Shown here piece after piece: positions 1 through 7,380 of a stretch of DNA of 50,563 bases. The stretch's first letter is position 1. Every line of letters begins with the position of its first letter. The notes below the pieces were generated by a model. That model was not told the DNA's origin. It ran no database searches and saw only the letters and a list, made by a program, of their open reading frames with translations. This DNA is from Bacteroidota bacterium (GTDB lineage: Bacteria > Bacteroidota > Ignavibacteria > Kryptoniales > JAKASW01): positions 1 to 50,563 of the forward strand of contig JAMCQL010000010.1 of the NCBI GenBank assembly GCA_023381615.1, given 5' to 3'. The translations under genes were made by a program, and so were the position numbers.

Positions 1-98
1 AATAAATATGAAGCCAGATTTCTCTGAGGTTTACATTCCAGGTCGTGTCCGATGAAGCAGTTCGATTGATAATTTTCGGATGAAATATCTTTTTTCAT
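1..98 (-). CDS. 5' end of an unidentified gene, cut by the window edge
   Basis: An ATG at 98 opens a frame that stays free of stops to base 1 (32 codons, beginning MKKDISSENYQSNCF). A GGAG Shine-Dalgarno core lies about 8 nt upstream, and the start falls 35 nt after the stop of the preceding secreted-protein gene, so it reads as the next cistron of the same operon. The visible residues match no family I recognise and show no signal peptide. It may be a chance frame, because only about 100 bases are visible. Confidence 0.45.
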   Translation of the reverse strand, partial: MKKDISSENYQSNCFIGHDLECKPQRNLASYL

Positions 99-133
99 TT
101 CGGTGTCTCCAATTATATCCCTGTCAACTCGTC

Positions 134-2254
134 TTACCTGACGATTACGAATTTTACAAACTGGTCGGGAAGGCTTTGACCGTTCAATCCTTTTGAATCG
201 GTAACCGCAAGAATGTAGATCCCGCTTGTGACGTACTGGTTGCCTGAGGTCCTCTGATCCCAGGAGTCATCAGCCTGACCATAATGCGGCCAACTCTTTA
301 CCAGGTCGCCGGTCTCAGTATAAATGGCAAGAGTACATTTAACCGGCAGATTCACAAATAGTATTTTGTCTGGTGTTCCTGAAAAACCTAACGGTCCGGC
401 AGCCACTGTTGTGGGGTTCGGCACTACTCTGGCTTGGCCCGAGACACTCAAACCTGGTTTGAAAGATGCTGCCGGCACTGTGGTTCGAGTCGCGTAGCGT
501 GAGCTTTCCAATTTCTCGCCAGGATACAGTCCGTTGTTCTGAGTGCCGTTGTCGACGGCGGTAACAGCGTAATAGTAATTTACCCCCCTGACCACGCTTG
601 TATCTTCGAAAGTCGTCTGATTCCTGTCATGAGTTTCATAGACCAATTGCCACCTTGCACCATCCCCCTGATCTAAAGGATCATCAACATAAAAAGCGCC
701 TTGCTTGCGATACACGCGCCAGGCATACCAGTCGTCAACCCCTGTTACCGCGTTCTTGAAATATGATGGATCGGGATAAGACCAGTTCACCGTAATCCTA
801 TCAGGACCGCTTTCCACGTTAACATCAGGAGGCGGCGGTGCGGCCGGGATTGGCCTTCCGTGACTTATCTGGTCCCATGCCCAATATGCTCGATCAATTG
901 AATTAGCCAGCGAATCTTTTCCTCCGGTTAGGATGAGGCTGTCTTTAACGGCATCACTAATCTTGCCGCTGGACCAAACTCTCCCGATACTGTCCGCTTC
1001 TGTGAAAGAGATGGACCCTACAGCGATCGCATAAACGAGAGTCACGGAGTCGTACCGCCCAACAGCTGAATTTTTGGTTAAGCTGTACGGCCCAGAAGTA
1101 ATAAATCGCATTGGACCTTTTTGAGGACTGGTGGCGAGTCCTGCTGTTATAGGATCCAGTGGAAACTTGCCTCGGCTGTCAGTCCCTATGTAGGTGTTCC
1201 TCAAGCCGAGATCACGCCTTCCCCACAAGTCAGCTACAATGCTTGCATGCGGCATCGAGAACGGCTCAGTTGCTTCGTCAGTTGTGTTTGCTACTGAGAC
1301 GGGCGCATACAGAAGTGCGTATCCGGGCACCTGTGTCGAATAAAGATGACCGGTCGTTCTGTCAGGATCACCGCTGTTATCCACCGAACCATTCGGATAG
1401 GTTGGTGAACCCGAGAGGCCTGAGTTATAGTAGTCCCAATAATAGGCAATCATCAGGTCCTTTCTTGGATCATCATTTACAAGGTTGTCTTGTATTTTGA
1501 ACCAGCTGTCTAAATCATCTTCTCCCTCGTAGCCGTATGAACCGTAGACCTCTTCGTTTCCAAGCAATGAAGGCCCAAAACTCATAGAGAATGGCCACCA
1601 CATCGATATCGTTTGGTCAGGCAAGCGCTTTGTCACGTGTTGTCGTGGCAGTGCGACTTCACCTGTGAACGTCAATGTTACCTTCCAGATTGCAACATTG
1701 GAGAGTTCCGGGTTGCTGAAAGTGTAGATGGTAACGTGCGCACGCATTCCGTATGCCGGTATGAGGTCATCAAATTCACATATCTCATCCGCTTTCAGTG
1801 TCGGATCAACTTGCCAGTTGTACGCGGGGTTGAGTTTTATGCCGTCCACATAGATGTCTGGTGGGCGGTAGCGTCTTCGTTCCCACGTCCAGTCGGTTAC
1901 TCCTTGGCTTATATACGGGAAGTCCGCAAAGTCTGGATGCCTCACACCGGATGTATCCACCAGACCGGAATCCGATAAGCAGATGGGACTAAATATTTGG
2001 TAAAGAATATTTGAGAGGTAGTGATCGGCTGGCCAATAAAAATCGAAATCCGGACCACCGGTGGCAAAATTCCAACTGTACTCATTTATCATTCCGCCAT
2101 CACCCCTGGTTTTACTCAAAGTCCAGTCAATTGAATTTACGTCCATGACCATTGGGGGTGCAGTATGATCAGGTTGACTCATTGCAGCGGACTGGTACAG
2201 CATGACCACGGCAGCGATTGTAATGATTTGTAATCCAAGTTTACAGTTCCACAT
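134..2254 (-). CDS. Secreted protein with fibronectin-III-like region and C-terminal T9SS-type sorting domain
   Basis: A 706-residue exported protein of unknown function. The ATG at 2254 is preferred because AGAGGAG lies 7-8 nt upstream and the product then begins with a clean signal peptide (MWNCKLGLQIITIAAVVMLY... ending near AMSQ). An upstream in-frame ATG at 2326 would add 24 residues made of two copies of a 10-residue repeat and has no such site. Residues 50-450 are rich in W, Y and D and resemble no enzyme I know. A fibronectin-III-like segment follows the PPPPDVNVESGPDRITVNW stretch. The last 90 residues (VVPNP..., CTLAIYTETGDLV, SGIYILAV) have the layout of a Por/T9SS type A sorting domain, suggesting export through the type IX system. 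It sits 71 nt behind the GH18 gene and is probably co-transcribed with it and the TonB receptor, hinting at surface capture of a polymer or peptide. The function is inferred only from context. Confidence 0.85.
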   Translation of the reverse strand: MWNCKLGLQIITIAAVVMLYQSAAMSQPDHTAPPMVMDVNSIDWTLSKTRGDGGMINEYSWNFATGGPDFDFYWPADHYLSNILYQIFSPICLSDSGLVDTSGVRHPDFADFPYISQGVTDWTWERRRYRPPDIYVDGIKLNPAYNWQVDPTLKADEICEFDDLIPAYGMRAHVTIYTFSNPELSNVAIWKVTLTFTGEVALPRQHVTKRLPDQTISMWWPFSMSFGPSLLGNEEVYGSYGYEGEDDLDSWFKIQDNLVNDDPRKDLMIAYYWDYYNSGLSGSPTYPNGSVDNSGDPDRTTGHLYSTQVPGYALLYAPVSVANTTDEATEPFSMPHASIVADLWGRRDLGLRNTYIGTDSRGKFPLDPITAGLATSPQKGPMRFITSGPYSLTKNSAVGRYDSVTLVYAIAVGSISFTEADSIGRVWSSGKISDAVKDSLILTGGKDSLANSIDRAYWAWDQISHGRPIPAAPPPPDVNVESGPDRITVNWSYPDPSYFKNAVTGVDDWYAWRVYRKQGAFYVDDPLDQGDGARWQLVYETHDRNQTTFEDTSVVRGVNYYYAVTAVDNGTQNNGLYPGEKLESSRYATRTTVPAASFKPGLSVSGQARVVPNPTTVAAGPLGFSGTPDKILFVNLPVKCTLAIYTETGDLVKSWPHYGQADDSWDQRTSGNQYVTSGIYILAVTDSKGLNGQSLPDQFVKFVIVR

Positions 2255-2270
2255 CTTGTTGCTCCTCTTA

Positions 2271-2330
2271 CCAATTAAATCATTCAAGGATGACATTTTT
2301 CCAATTAAATCATTCGGGAATGACATTATT
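2271..2330 (-). repeat. Two tandem copies of a 30-bp repeat between the T9SS-cargo genes
   Basis: Bases 2271-2300 and 2301-2330 are direct neighbours and match at 26 of 30 positions; each begins ccaattaaatcattc on the plus strand. The second copy contains the stop codon of the GH18 gene (2326-2328). On the minus strand each copy carries an in-frame ATG and encodes a repeated NDLIGK peptide, in the frame of the downstream gene, but the better-supported start of that gene lies after both copies. It is either a small tandem duplication or a dispersed intergenic repeat. Confidence 0.85.
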
Positions 2331-3729
2331 TGAGATAAAGCATAGGTTTAGAAATTGATTTTCCATTTGCAAAAAACACACAAAAGTAAACGCCGCTCGC
2401 TAATCCACTTGCGTCAAACAAGACGCTGTGTATGCCTGCAACTTCATCGTTATCGACAAGAGTTCTCACTTCTCTTCCGAGTAAGTCGTAGACCTTCAGG
2501 GTAACGAAGCTGTTAGCTGATAGCTGTCCACCGGAGGGGAGGTCTTGTCCCGTCAATGATGGGACGGAATAGGTGATAGTTGTCGATGGGTTGAACGGGT
2601 TGGGATAATTCTGTAAGGCAAAACTAAGAGCAGGTGCTTGGCGAGTATGGCGGTACACCACTTCGGTCACTGTATTGAGCTTCCTCCACGTCGTTTCGAG
2701 CAGGGGCTGCGAACTGCCGAGGTTATCGTAACCGAGTCGCCAAATAATCACGCCGCCAAGGTTCTTGCTCTTTAGATAGTTGCACTTATACTTAACCGAG
2801 ACCGTATCATCAAAAGGGATGATGTGAGTGTTTGATGGATCAGTCAGGTATGGGCATTCCGAGACATCGTCCCAGTGGTAACTCCAGCCTGATTTTTCGT
2901 AGGCGACTGCACTATAGTATGGAACCGTCGGTGCGTTTCCGGTGCGAGGCTTATAAAGTCCCGGAGACTGGAAGTTGTATCCATAGAACGCGAGCCCCAT
3001 AAAGAGTTTTGACACAGGAATTGACGTGTACTGGAGGAACTGCATGATTGAAGAATTTACCGAGCCCTCCGTGTCGCCTGTGCTTGAAGGTGGATCATAG
3101 AGTGGAGCCACAAAACCTGAAAGAGCTGTCCACGAGCCATAATAGTCGTAAGTCATGACACCGACCCAGTCGACAAGTCCGGCGAGGGTTTGAAAATCAT
3201 ATCCGCTTGCGAGATATCCAGGCGTGGTCATGCTGAGCGAGAGCCTCGGACTAACACTCGACAAAGAGTCGCGGAGCACCTCCATCATCTTGACGAAGAT
3301 TGCTCTGTCGGCATTGCCGGGGTATTCCCAGTCGATATCCACTCCGTCATAATTGTTCTGCAGGCAGAAGTTCTTCATGTTTCCTGCGAAGTTGGCTCTT
3401 GCAGTTGCACTTGCCGCCAGTGGAGCGAAACCGGCGGAATTTCCCCACCCGCCAACCGAGACGATGACCTTTACGTTATTCTGATGGGCGGCGTTGATCA
3501 TCTGTGGGTAGAGAAAGTTTTGCCATGTAGCGCCTGATTCAGGGGAGAGACTGCCATCCGCGTTCGGGACGACAAAAGCGTGCGCAATCACACTCACTTT
3601 GTCGTACTCGATCTTCGTGTACGGGAATGCAGTTTTGTCCCAGAAATAATAGTATCCCACCACGGTTTTCGTTACGGCAATTGAAGGGAGAGAACAGCTT
3701 GCAACTGCAGTAAACAGCGAAAGGAACAT
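2326..3729 (-). CDS. Secreted GH18 glycoside hydrolase (chitinase-like) with T9SS sorting domain
   Basis: A 467-residue secreted glycosidase of family 18, which cleaves beta-1,4-linked N-acetylglucosamine polymers by substrate-assisted catalysis. The motif DGVDIDWEYP (D128, D131, D133, catalytic E135) and the upstream strand KVIVSVGGW are diagnostic. VMTYDYYGSW and GVIIWRLGYD match later strands of the TIM barrel. The last 90 residues contain YPNPFNPSTTITYSV and end SGVYFCVFFANGKSISKPMLYLK, a textbook T9SS type A sorting domain. The start at 3729 gives a signal peptide (MFLSLFTAVASCSLPSIA), and a GTG at 3747 would only lengthen its N-terminal region. The frame is open further upstream but there overlaps the TonB receptor gene. 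It lies 26 nt after that receptor's stop with only a weak ribosome site, so translational coupling is likely. Chitin is the expected substrate, but peptidoglycan or other GlcNAc polymers cannot be excluded. Confidence 0.93.
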   Translation of the reverse strand: MFLSLFTAVASCSLPSIAVTKTVVGYYYFWDKTAFPYTKIEYDKVSVIAHAFVVPNADGSLSPESGATWQNFLYPQMINAAHQNNVKVIVSVGGWGNSAGFAPLAASATARANFAGNMKNFCLQNNYDGVDIDWEYPGNADRAIFVKMMEVLRDSLSSVSPRLSLSMTTPGYLASGYDFQTLAGLVDWVGVMTYDYYGSWTALSGFVAPLYDPPSSTGDTEGSVNSSIMQFLQYTSIPVSKLFMGLAFYGYNFQSPGLYKPRTGNAPTVPYYSAVAYEKSGWSYHWDDVSECPYLTDPSNTHIIPFDDTVSVKYKCNYLKSKNLGGVIIWRLGYDNLGSSQPLLETTWRKLNTVTEVVYRHTRQAPALSFALQNYPNPFNPSTTITYSVPSLTGQDLPSGGQLSANSFVTLKVYDLLGREVRTLVDNDEVAGIHSVLFDASGLASGVYFCVFFANGKSISKPMLYLK

Positions 3730-3755
3730 GCGAAGGAATGAAGGCACAATAGTTC

Positions 3756-6700
3756 TCACATATTGACTCTGACGCCAAGCAGTATCCGGCGCGGGTTCGG
3801 GAAAAGAGGCGCTGTCCACCATCCGACATCGATGTAAGGCTTGCTCGCCGACGGGATATCTCCCCATTTGTCGTTCCCTTTCATACTTCCTGAGTTGAAG
3901 GGGAGATGGAGAGAATTCCTGTATGCGTCTAGTTGATCGAGAAGCATGTTGTCAGTGTCGAGTCGTTTCTCATTCAGCGCATTTTGAACCGTGAGCACGA
4001 ATTCGAAATCCACTTTGTTGATAGTCACTGTTTTTGATAATCTCAAATCGAGGTTTGTGTAGTCGACAACATCCACCCACTGCTGCTTCTTGATGTCCGG
4101 CTCTTGCGGATTCCAGAGCATTTTACCTCCTGACCGCCAGTCAAAAAGGAAATCCAGATACCAGCTGCTGAATGGATGGAACCCAAAGGTGCTTGGGCCC
4201 CAATCCGGAGGCGTGTGAATGTTAAGGTCAACATGTGCCCACGGCTGGGGGATGATTGTTGTGATATTGGCGGATCGCATGGCGTTAGCCGCCTCAAGTT
4301 GATTCTCATAGATGTAACGCAGACCGCTCTGCCCATAGCCTTGCAGCATGTAATCGTAGTTCGCCCAGAAGCTGACGAATCGTCCCATCGTTTTCTCCAG
4401 CCGCAGCTCGACGCCATCGATGTCATCGTATCCCGCAGGAACATACATCGTCACTTCATTCTCGTGGTAATAGTCGACATAGGTCTGAGGTAATGGCCGG
4501 TTCGTCTGATTCTTGTAATAGAAAGAGACGGTTGCGAGAAAGTTCTCCAAGAACGTTTGCTCATATCCAAACTCGTAGGAGATAGTTCTTCCCATGGTAA
4601 GGCCTGGTGAGGGAACCGTGGCAGCAGCCGGATACACGGCAAGATCATAGATAAACGGAAAAGCAGGACGTTGATAAAAATGCCCGTAGTTGAAGTACAT
4701 CTTGCTGTTTTCAGTCACAGGGAAAGAGACCGACAGGCGGGGCGAAATAACTGCCTGTATCCGGTTCGAAGTAAGCGGCCATCCAGGTGGAGATGCCAAC
4801 ATGTTTCTGTAAATTGACCATGCTTGGTATGAGCCGAATCCGCCTGGGAGATTGGAGTAAACGTCATTGTAGAATCCCGAGTAAGCCGGGTTCGGAGGGT
4901 TGGTGACGACAAAGCCATTTTTCTGCGGATTCCAATAGTCGAGCCTCACACCTAAATTGGCGATCATCCCCTGGAATTCCAGTTTGTCCTGAACATACGC
5001 GCCCCCGTCGAGGGGCATGACATTGTAATATTGCCAAAGGTCAGGGGTATAAGAGAGTTGTGATTGGAGCCAGGTACCGGCATAAACATAGAGATTAGTT
5101 AGCTCCGCCGAGAAACCGGCCTCAAGCTGATTATGTCTGTCAACCTGCCACACCAGATCGCCGTTTAATTTTCCAAACCAAGTGCGCGAGGAATCGACTC
5201 GCTGCAGTCCGCCGGCAAGCTGGAACATGCCGAGCTCATCTGCTATGAAGTTTGTCGAAGCGTTGGGGGTGCCGCCTGCGGGAACTCGCAAGAGCCGTAT
5301 GGCACCAGGCTGCGGAGTCGTGTAGACTTGGTCGCCCACCATGTACCACCACGCACTCGTCTGACTCGTGTCCAATGAATACGATGACAGCCGATGATCA
5401 TTATACTGGAATTGCGCGTCCAAAGTGAAATAGGCTTTTGGCGAAAGGGTATGAGTATACCTTGCGCCGCCGATCATAAAACGTTGATCATAAAGCTGCA
5501 TTCGACTAATGTTAAATATTTGCGGAAAGTTTCCCCCTCCCATAAAACCAGCCTGCTGGTCGATTGAACTTTGCGTGTTTGTTAAGAAACCAAAGCTGGA
5601 GGATCCCTCCTGAAGCGCACCGCCGTAAGTACTGCTGATGCCGCTGTTCAACGTGTTTACATTAGCGTACATCCCTTCGATTGTCAGCTTATTCGTGGCG
5701 TCAAGATCGGAAGTGATCTTAAGCTGGGTATTCCAGTCTGCGTAATTATCCCGAACGCCTAAAGGGTAAGCGAACTGGGTGCTCTCATATTTTCCTCCGA
5801 GCAGAAAAGTGCTGCGACCAAGGTACCATCCCAACAAAGGCAAGCTCTCACCGGGGACGGGGCCAGTCAAGCTCCCCTCGAAATAATAATCGGGATGCGT
5901 GGCGACAGGATACTGCGGATGATGAAGTTTCCAGATCTCGAGCCTCTGAGTCGAGTCAAGTTGTGTTGCCGGGTTGAAGCCGGCTGGAAATTGAGCAAAA
6001 GATGATGGGTATGTCCCTGTTGTATATGCGCCCCTGCTATTCTTATTTGCCCAACCTTTGAATCCCCAGAACTCAGGAGGGACCGCCATGCTGTCTGCGT
6101 GAGTACGAATCCCGTGCATGGCGTATTTGCCTGCAAAGACTTGATAGATCATGGACTGATCGCTCCAAGGATTAGTGCCGAAGAATCTCTGATAATCGCC
6201 GGGAGTCATATTGTAGTTGACCGACAGACTGTACCTTTGACGGCTTCCGTCCTTGGTTATCGCATTCACGAGTCCAGACTGAATTCCGCCGTATTTTGCC
6301 TGAAAGCCGCCTGTCATCACCTGCAGTTCTTGAATTGTTGTGGAGTTAAAAGCAAGGTATGAATTCTCCGAGCGCGGATCCTGGAGTGAGATGCCGTCCA
6401 AACGCACGTCTGTTTCTCTTATTGATCCGCCGCGTATGCTTAAGCCATGTCCTTGACTGTTGTCTACAAGTTCAACACCCGCAAGTTTTCCGATGAACTC
6501 GTCAACTCTCGTCAACGGGGCTTCCTCGACTCTTTCGGCATGAACTATTTCCTGAGTGCCTGCAACATCAGGTCTAATTATATTCGGGCGGTAGACCACC
6601 TCCACACCTGACATTTGAATGGCGCTCTGCTCCAATGAAAAATTGAGAGTGATAGTTCGTTCCGCTTCGACGATCACCCTTCTCTGCACAACTGGAACGT

Positions 6701-6995
6701 ATCCCAACATTCTTGCGGCAACGTTATAGACTCCCGGGTGGACGTCCAGAATTACGAAGTAGCCGTCGACATCTGACATAGCACCGATTGGTCTGCTAAT
6801 CTTGACAGGTCTACCTGAGACCCACTGAGAATCTATGATGACAGTGGCTCCAGGGATAGCTTCCCCGGTTTTTGAATCTACAACTCTACCCGCAATTTTA
6901 CCGTCCGCAGCGTAAAGTAAATCAGCAGCAAAAAGAATAAATACCGCTAAGGCGAGCCAAAAGGATTTGTGACCCCGGTAGCAAATATTTCTCAT
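3756..6995 (-). CDS. TonB-dependent outer-membrane receptor with N-terminal carboxypeptidase-regulatory-like domain
   Basis: A 1079-residue outer-membrane transporter of the SusC/OAR-like class. The start at 6995 has a strong AGGAGG site about 7 nt upstream; a signal peptide follows (SFWLALAVFILFAADLLYAADG). Next come a CarboxypepD-reg-like beta-sandwich (about residues 33-120, GRVVDSKTGEAIPGATVII and SDVDGYFVILDV), a plug domain (about 130-250, with EFIGKLAGVELVDNSQG, LSIRGGSIRETDVRLDGI and FQAKYGGIQSGLVNAITKDG), and a 22-strand-type barrel rich in aromatic residues to the C-terminus (NPRRILLGVRVNM). The ligand is unknown. It is the first gene of an operon with a GH18 enzyme and two further cistrons, which suggests uptake of oligomers released by the enzyme. 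No SusD-like partner is visible. A promoter and a long structured leader lie upstream. Confidence 0.93.
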   Translation of the reverse strand: MRNICYRGHKSFWLALAVFILFAADLLYAADGKIAGRVVDSKTGEAIPGATVIIDSQWVSGRPVKISRPIGAMSDVDGYFVILDVHPGVYNVAARMLGYVPVVQRRVIVEAERTITLNFSLEQSAIQMSGVEVVYRPNIIRPDVAGTQEIVHAERVEEAPLTRVDEFIGKLAGVELVDNSQGHGLSIRGGSIRETDVRLDGISLQDPRSENSYLAFNSTTIQELQVMTGGFQAKYGGIQSGLVNAITKDGSRQRYSLSVNYNMTPGDYQRFFGTNPWSDQSMIYQVFAGKYAMHGIRTHADSMAVPPEFWGFKGWANKNSRGAYTTGTYPSSFAQFPAGFNPATQLDSTQRLEIWKLHHPQYPVATHPDYYFEGSLTGPVPGESLPLLGWYLGRSTFLLGGKYESTQFAYPLGVRDNYADWNTQLKITSDLDATNKLTIEGMYANVNTLNSGISSTYGGALQEGSSSFGFLTNTQSSIDQQAGFMGGGNFPQIFNISRMQLYDQRFMIGGARYTHTLSPKAYFTLDAQFQYNDHRLSSYSLDTSQTSAWWYMVGDQVYTTPQPGAIRLLRVPAGGTPNASTNFIADELGMFQLAGGLQRVDSSRTWFGKLNGDLVWQVDRHNQLEAGFSAELTNLYVYAGTWLQSQLSYTPDLWQYYNVMPLDGGAYVQDKLEFQGMIANLGVRLDYWNPQKNGFVVTNPPNPAYSGFYNDVYSNLPGGFGSYQAWSIYRNMLASPPGWPLTSNRIQAVISPRLSVSFPVTENSKMYFNYGHFYQRPAFPFIYDLAVYPAAATVPSPGLTMGRTISYEFGYEQTFLENFLATVSFYYKNQTNRPLPQTYVDYYHENEVTMYVPAGYDDIDGVELRLEKTMGRFVSFWANYDYMLQGYGQSGLRYIYENQLEAANAMRSANITTIIPQPWAHVDLNIHTPPDWGPSTFGFHPFSSWYLDFLFDWRSGGKMLWNPQEPDIKKQQWVDVVDYTNLDLRLSKTVTINKVDFEFVLTVQNALNEKRLDTDNMLLDQLDAYRNSLHLPFNSGSMKGNDKWGDIPSASKPYIDVGWWTAPLFPNPRRILLGVRVNM

Positions 6996-7064
6996 GCAAC
7001 TTCCTCCTTTGTGCACGTATGAAATTGATCTGCACTAGACGACCAAAGTGTTTGTTAAACAGAG

Positions 7065-7232
7065 GAAGATTTGCGGTTAGACAGACAGAGTGAGATTCAA
7101 ACAGCGCACGACGTCTGATTGGACTATCAGATAAGAGCAGCGAAATTTTTATCAGGTCGCGAATACCGCAAACCTCCTTTTCCCAATTTGTTTACTCAAA
7201 GCGAACGAGTCACTCGAGAAATCTAACTCGTT
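7065..7232 (-). promoter_or_regulatory. Structured 5' leader of the TonB/GH18/T9SS operon
   Basis: If transcription starts near 7240, the leader before the TonB start codon is about 245 nt long. It contains a 13-bp long-range helix, two pairs of which are G-U, between 7165-7177 (GGAGGTTTGCGGT on the minus strand) and 7065-7077 (ACCGCAAATCTTC). The enclosed 87 nt include a 6-bp hairpin with a 6-nt loop (7114-7119 with 7126-7131). A 7-bp inverted repeat (7204-7210 with 7226-7232) lies near the expected transcript 5' end. The 5' arm of the long helix contains a Shine-Dalgarno-like GGAGG with no ATG behind it. I do not recognise a known riboswitch; no cobalamin-box-like sequence is seen. There is no gene in 7017-7320. 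Confidence 0.45.
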
Positions 7233-7246
7233 CTAATACACGGCAA

Positions 7247-7275
7247 ATGTTAAAACTTTTTCATTTCATTGTCAA
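7247..7275 (-). promoter_or_regulatory. Sigma-70-like promoter of the TonB operon
   Basis: On the minus strand TTGACA (7275-7270) is followed after exactly 17 bp by TAACAT (7252-7247). The -35 is a perfect consensus and the -10 matches 4 of 6. It is the best promoter in the 364-nt gap upstream of the TonB receptor. Confidence 0.6.
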
Positions 7276-7334
7276 TACCCAACGCAAAAAAATTATCCCA
7301 AAGTATTCGCAGACACTCAAATTTTTTTATTAAC

Positions 7335-7360
7335 CGGTGGAGGCGCGGAAGCCTCCACCG
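7335..7360 (-). terminator. Strong hairpin after the VPS10/BNR gene
   Basis: A perfect 10-bp GC-rich stem (cggtggaggc with gcctccaccg) and 6-nt loop lie about 20 nt beyond the stop codon of the minus-strand BNR gene. On that strand the hairpin is followed by an A-rich rather than a T-rich tract, so it is not a canonical intrinsic terminator. It may end transcription with a factor or protect the mRNA 3' end. Confidence 0.45.
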
Positions 7361-7380
7361 AAAATCACACCACTTGCCTG

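Noticed and set aside
1159..1978. Plus-strand frames of 113 and 121 codons opposite the first secreted-protein gene
   Set aside because: Antisense shadows of a well-supported gene with signal peptide and sorting domain; no ribosome sites or family resemblance.
3539..3829. 96-codon minus-strand frame overlapping the junction of the TonB and GH18 genes
   Set aside because: Different frame from both real genes and no conserved sequence; the signal peptide and GH18 domain explain the region.
7335..7360. Canonical intrinsic terminator on either strand
   Set aside because: The hairpin is perfect, but neither strand has a T-tract directly after it, so I list it only as a hairpin with terminator-like position.
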